From CAZFLY01 sp964519995 (GTDB taxonomy: Bacteria > Planctomycetota > Phycisphaerae > Sedimentisphaerales > Anaerobacaceae): a DNA stretch of 17,277 nt. The translations under genes were made by a program, and so were the position numbers. Below, one piece after another: positions 14,414 to 17,277 of this stretch; positions within the stretch are counted from its first letter, which is position 1; each line of letters starts with the position of its first letter. The stretch is taken from positions 1 to 17,277 of the forward strand of contig CAZFLY010000056.1 of assembly GCA_964519995.1 (NCBI GenBank), read 5' to 3'. Under the pieces are notes generated by a model, which ran no database searches, was not told the origin of the DNA, and saw only the letters and a program-made list of their open reading frames with translations.

Positions 14414-14547
14414 GAACCATAGTGGTTGGCAATCTGCAAAGCCCCGGAAAGTCAGACTATACGATTGATATGATTGAAGGTATATAGGAAGGTATGAATC
14501 CTGGCTAGGGAATATCGTTAAAAAGGACACAATGAGGATGATGCAAT
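14414..14547 (+). promoter_or_regulatory. Possible structured leader, weakly like a c-di-GMP-I riboswitch
   Basis: The leader begins with a small hairpin ACCA-TAG-TGGT, then TCTGCAAAGCCCCGG (near 14433-14447) and later CCTGGCTAGGG (near 14499-14509). AGCC and GG of the first can pair with GGCT and CC of the second. GCAAAGCC followed by a GC stem is the most recognisable part of the GEMM-I motif. The GNRA tetraloop hairpin and the usual receptor are not clear, so this is a suggestion only. Confidence 0.22.
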
Positions 14548-15951
14548 ATGCAGAAACGGATGTTCCAGCGTGTTCTCTGTGTATATCCCTATCGGCGCGA
14601 GTTGAATAATGTGGGCTATTTTCCACCACTTGGCCTTGAGATTATCGCGGTGGTTATTGAGCCATACGCGCAATCGCTGGATATTGTGGATATGCGCAAG
14701 GAGGCCGGCTGCACGAAAGACTTCATACGCCAGGACACTGACCTGGTCTGTTTTTCGGTCAATTGGGACCGTGACGCCGAGTTCCTGCGTGAAGAGATTG
14801 CTTCTGTTGAGTCAGGCATTCTCACCATCGTGGGCGGCAGGCAAGCAACGGAAAATCCTGATCGATGGTTATCGGAGTGCCCCAACGTGGACGTGGTTAT
14901 TCGCGGGGACGGCGAGGAGGCAATGGAAGAACTTTGTCGGGGCGTTCCGCTCAAAAAGATCGCTGGGCTGAGCTTTCGGAGAGACGGCCAGACCATCCAC
15001 AATCCCAACCGTAAACTTGGCCCCGTGAGGAACGATCTCTACCCCAATCGCAGCCTGCGTCGGTACACTTATGAAGTGGCTCTTGAAAGAGCCAACACGG
15101 GAATTCTGGTAGACACGATGTCAACCTCGCGTGGTTGCCCGTTCAATTGCACCTTCTGTTCCTTTAATCGAAATCCTTGGGGTGAAAAGCGGCAGTGGAC
15201 GGCGCGTTCCCCGGAATCAGTGGTGGAGGAGCTCTCCCAAATCAAGGCTAATATCGTTGGCTTTACAGACGACTTGTTCACCTTCGACATGGACCGCGTG
15301 GAGCAAATCTGTGATATGATTCTGGCGCGGGGCATCCGCAAGAAGTACCTCATCAACGCCCGGCTGGAAATTGCCCGCCGACCGGATGTACTGCGTAAGA
15401 TGGAACGGGCTGGTTTTTTCCTGCTGATGCTGGGCATTGAATCGACGCAGGACAGGACCCTTCGATCCATGCGCAAGGGCTTCGACACGGCGCGGATTCG
15501 AGAGTATTTCAAAGTACTTCGGAGCAGTTCCATGTTCCTACACGGCTACTTCATTGTTGGGAATATTGGCGAGACCGTAGAGGAGATGCTCCAAATATCA
15601 TCTTTCGCGCGCGAACTGGGGCTGGATACTATTGCTCTTTCAACTCTGCGTATTAGTCCCTATTCCGGTCTGGACGAATTAGTTGCCAGCAGCCCGGGTT
15701 ACCACATCGCTCCCAGCGGGAAGATTTACTCAGACCAGTGCTCCGTGCAGGAACTCAGGCAACTACGCCGCCGAATTAACCGGGAATTTTACAGCAATGG
15801 TCATCTTCTGCATCTTGCGCGAAAGGGAATCCGGAATGGCACGATTCGATTCCTTCCTGATGTGCTCTCTCATCTGCCAAGAATCTCTTGGCAGGTAGCA
15901 ATGCATGCGCACAAGAAAAAAGTCAGAAGACGCAAAGAGCGTAAGACCTGA
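14548..15951 (+). CDS. B12-binding-domain radical SAM protein
   Basis: The 467-residue protein has an N-terminal cobalamin-binding Rossmann-like domain (about 1-135: FPPLGLEIIA, LTIVGGRQATENPD, VVIRGDGEEA) and then a radical SAM barrel with the cluster motif RGCPFNCTFC (Cys197, Cys201, Cys204). The barrel continues with GFTDDLFTFD, LMLGIESTQD and HGYFIVGNIGET, typical of class B cobalamin-dependent enzymes that methylate or rearrange unactivated carbons. No DxHxxG motif is seen in the B12 domain, as is common in this class. The C-terminus is very basic (HKKKVRRRKERK). GAGGA lies nine bases before the ATG. Local GC is high (36 of 60 bases in 14881-14940). It stands alone, so the substrate is unknown. 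Confidence 0.88.
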   Translation: MQKRMFQRVLCVYPYRRELNNVGYFPPLGLEIIAVVIEPYAQSLDIVDMRKEAGCTKDFIRQDTDLVCFSVNWDRDAEFLREEIASVESGILTIVGGRQATENPDRWLSECPNVDVVIRGDGEEAMEELCRGVPLKKIAGLSFRRDGQTIHNPNRKLGPVRNDLYPNRSLRRYTYEVALERANTGILVDTMSTSRGCPFNCTFCSFNRNPWGEKRQWTARSPESVVEELSQIKANIVGFTDDLFTFDMDRVEQICDMILARGIRKKYLINARLEIARRPDVLRKMERAGFFLLMLGIESTQDRTLRSMRKGFDTARIREYFKVLRSSSMFLHGYFIVGNIGETVEEMLQISSFARELGLDTIALSTLRISPYSGLDELVASSPGYHIAPSGKIYSDQCSVQELRQLRRRINREFYSNGHLLHLARKGIRNGTIRFLPDVLSHLPRISWQVAMHAHKKKVRRRKERKT

Positions 15952-16079
15952 CCGCCGATTAAGTTCATCCGAAGTAAAAAAATGGTGGGGCAATCGTCTC
16001 GACGCTCGTCACGGCAAAGCGTACCGTAGCCGGGAAGGCCAAGCCGGAGTTGGAACCCCCACCAATTCTTCTGCCCAAA

Positions 16080-16124
16080 CAATTGACAAAAAGTAATCAA
16101 TAATCAATAATCAATTGTCAATTG
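16080..16124. repeat. Inverted repeat around an AT-rich short tandem, next to the tRNA
   Basis: CAATTGACA (16080-16088) and TGTCAATTG (16116-16124) flank a core of repeated AATCAAT-type units (TAATCAATAATCAATAATCA). It ends four bases before tRNA-Thr. It could be a cruciform-prone leader, a mobile-element scar or an AT-rich promoter region. Confidence 0.5.
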
Positions 16125-16128
16125 AGCC

Positions 16129-16200
16129 GCCGATGTAGCTCAACGGTAGAGCACAGCTTTCGTAAAGCTGGGGTTGAGGGTTCGAATCCCTCCATCGGCT
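16129..16200 (+). tRNA. tRNA-Thr (anticodon CGU)
   Basis: The 72-nt gene folds as a full cloverleaf. Acceptor GCCGATG pairs with CATCGGC, D stem is GCTC/GAGC, anticodon stem CAGCT/AGCTG holds loop TTCGTAA, the variable loop has five bases, and T stem GAGGG/CCCTC holds TTCGAAT. The anticodon CGT reads ACG threonine codons. The discriminator is T and the CCA end is not encoded. Confidence 0.95.
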
Positions 16201-16241
16201 GTCGCTTTTTACTCCTCAATATCCAGCACGGAACGAATTCT

Positions 16242-16270
16242 TTGACAATGTCCTGAAATAGATGTATAAT
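16242..16270 (+). promoter_or_regulatory. Consensus sigma70 promoter of the LRR gene
   Basis: TTGACA (16242-16247) and TATAAT (16265-16270), both perfect, are 17 bp apart. The start is expected near 16277, with a leader of about 96 bases. GGAACTT (16285-16291) and AAGTTCC (16344-16350) in the leader can pair. Confidence 0.85.
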
Positions 16271-16372
16271 TAATTTCGCATGAGGGAACTTTCTATAAGC
16301 TAATCGCAGGGAAAAAACCGTTCTTTATTCAAAAATCTAAGACAAGTTCCGATTAAATCAGGAGGGATTAAA

Positions 16373-17277
16373 ATGAATCGTATAGCTTTTCTGTTACCGG
16401 CGTTATTGGCGATAAGTACAGCTTTGGCGGAAGAGCCGGTCTATTTCGCTGATGCCAGCTTAAAAGCTGCTGTAGAAGAAAAGCTCGGCATTTCCGACCC
16501 CACGCCAACTGAAATGCTCTCGCTGACCTATTTAGTGGCGGAGAGTAGAGGAATTGCCGACCTTGCAGGCCTCGAATATGCCACGAATCTGCAAATTCTG
16601 AATCTAGGAGAAAATCGGATTGCCGACATCAATGCCTTATCGAATCTGACAAATCTTGGGTGGTTGAATCTGGGCTACAATCAGATTATCGATATCGACG
16701 CCTTATCGAATCTGACAAATCTAGATTACCTGGATCTGAATGAAAATCAGATTACCGAGGTCGACGCCTTATCGAATCTGACAAATCTATATTTCCTGCA
16801 TCTGAATGACAATCAGATTACCGACATTAACGTCTTATCAACTATGAGAAATCTGGAGGTGCTGTATCTGGGTTGGAATCAGATTACCGATGTCAACGTC
16901 TTATCGAAGCTGACAAATCTGCGGTGGCTGGAACTGAGTTTCAATCAGATTTCCAACATCAATGCCTTAGCGAATCTGACAAATCTTGAGTGGCTGGAAC
17001 TGAGTGGTAATCAAACTATTGACATAAACGCCTTATTGACTCTGAAGAATCTTCGGTCTCTGGGTTTGAGTTCCACTCAGTTTACCGATCTCAACGCCTT
17101 ATCAACTATGATAAATCTGAGGGTGCTGGACCTGGGTGACAATCAGATCACCGACATCAACGTCTTATCGAATCTGACAAATCTTGAGCAGCTGTATCTG
17201 GGTTTGAATCAGATTACCGACCTCAACGCTTTATCGACTCTGATAAATCTGGAGTTGCTGCTACTGTATAACAATCA
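16373..17277 (+). CDS. Secreted internalin-like leucine-rich-repeat protein (3' end outside the window)
   Basis: The frame opens at ATG 16373, seven bases after a strong GGAGG (16361-16365), and runs off the window after 301 codons with no stop. A Sec signal peptide (about 1-19, MNRIAFLLPALLAISTALA) precedes a cap region of the type found before bacterial SDS22/internalin repeats (FADASLKAAVEEKLGI, then GIADLAGLEYATNL). From residue 73 there are ten complete 22-residue repeats and part of an eleventh, of the form LxxLxLxxNQITDINALSNLTN. Such domains bind proteins or peptidoglycan-associated ligands outside the cell. A perfect promoter lies upstream. The C-terminal anchor, which would tell whether it is a surface or secreted protein, is not in the window. 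Confidence 0.92.
   Translation, partial: MNRIAFLLPALLAISTALAEEPVYFADASLKAAVEEKLGISDPTPTEMLSLTYLVAESRGIADLAGLEYATNLQILNLGENRIADINALSNLTNLGWLNLGYNQIIDIDALSNLTNLDYLDLNENQITEVDALSNLTNLYFLHLNDNQITDINVLSTMRNLEVLYLGWNQITDVNVLSKLTNLRWLELSFNQISNINALANLTNLEWLELSGNQTIDINALLTLKNLRSLGLSSTQFTDLNALSTMINLRVLDLGDNQITDINVLSNLTNLEQLYLGLNQITDLNALSTLINLELLLLYNN
16589..17277 (+). repeat. 66-bp tandem repeats coding the LRR units
   Basis: Ten tandem 66-bp units (16589-17248) plus 29 bases of another. The segment coding ALSNLTN is nearly identical in several units (for example TTATCGAATCTGACAAATCT), while the segment for the exposed strand positions varies. This suggests repeat expansion with later divergence. Confidence 0.9.

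Noticed and set aside
16589..17277. 66-bp repeats as a CRISPR array
   Set aside because: The repeats are contiguous, in frame, and encode 22-residue leucine-rich units with no spacers.

Overview
This is a bacterial chromosomal window with ordinary housekeeping genes, cell-envelope genes and a few decayed or accessory pieces. The organism is Gram-negative: several genes encode outer-membrane-type lipoproteins, including an LpoB-like activator. The PPi-type phosphofructokinase, GTP-type PEP carboxykinase, internalin-like LRR protein and intergenic hairpins together suggest Planctomycetota (Phycisphaerae-like) or a relative. That placement is an inference from gene style only. TGA, TAA and TAG all end genes here, so the code is standard.

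Layout. Positions 1-3300 hold a minus-strand central-carbon block: a PPi-type phosphofructokinase followed by pyruvate kinase, with a covarying hairpin element after each. Upstream of it lie the C-terminal remnant of an aminotransferase and a frameshifted IS5-family transposase remnant (3194-3578). A plus-strand xylose-isomerase-like TIM-barrel gene follows (3958-4758), then a large hairpin and a terminator.

Positions 4916-9060 form a self-contained transcription unit from a strong sigma70-like promoter to a terminator. It holds four envelope genes: a COG3014-type lipoprotein, a YcfL/DUF1425 lipoprotein, the LpoB penicillin-binding-protein activator, and a secreted three-part FlgT/CsgG-like protein. 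LpoB is well supported; the joint role of the four is inferred. Short hypothetical ORFs and a third hairpin follow.

Positions 9635-13043 are minus strand again: a GTP-dependent PEP carboxykinase with a good promoter and, downstream, a GC-richer Nramp-related transporter. The transporter is split by one in-frame UGA and lacks the canonical metal-binding motifs. On the plus strand come a membrane-anchored amidase/PGRP-like protein that has lost its zinc ligands, a cobalamin-binding radical SAM protein with a possible structured leader, tRNA-Thr(CGU), and a strongly promoted internalin-like leucine-rich-repeat gene that runs off the end of the window.

Main points of interest: the complete lipoprotein/LpoB operon, the hairpin family with compensatory stem changes, the UGA-split Nramp-like gene, the pseudo-amidase, and the possible riboswitch-like leader before the radical SAM gene.
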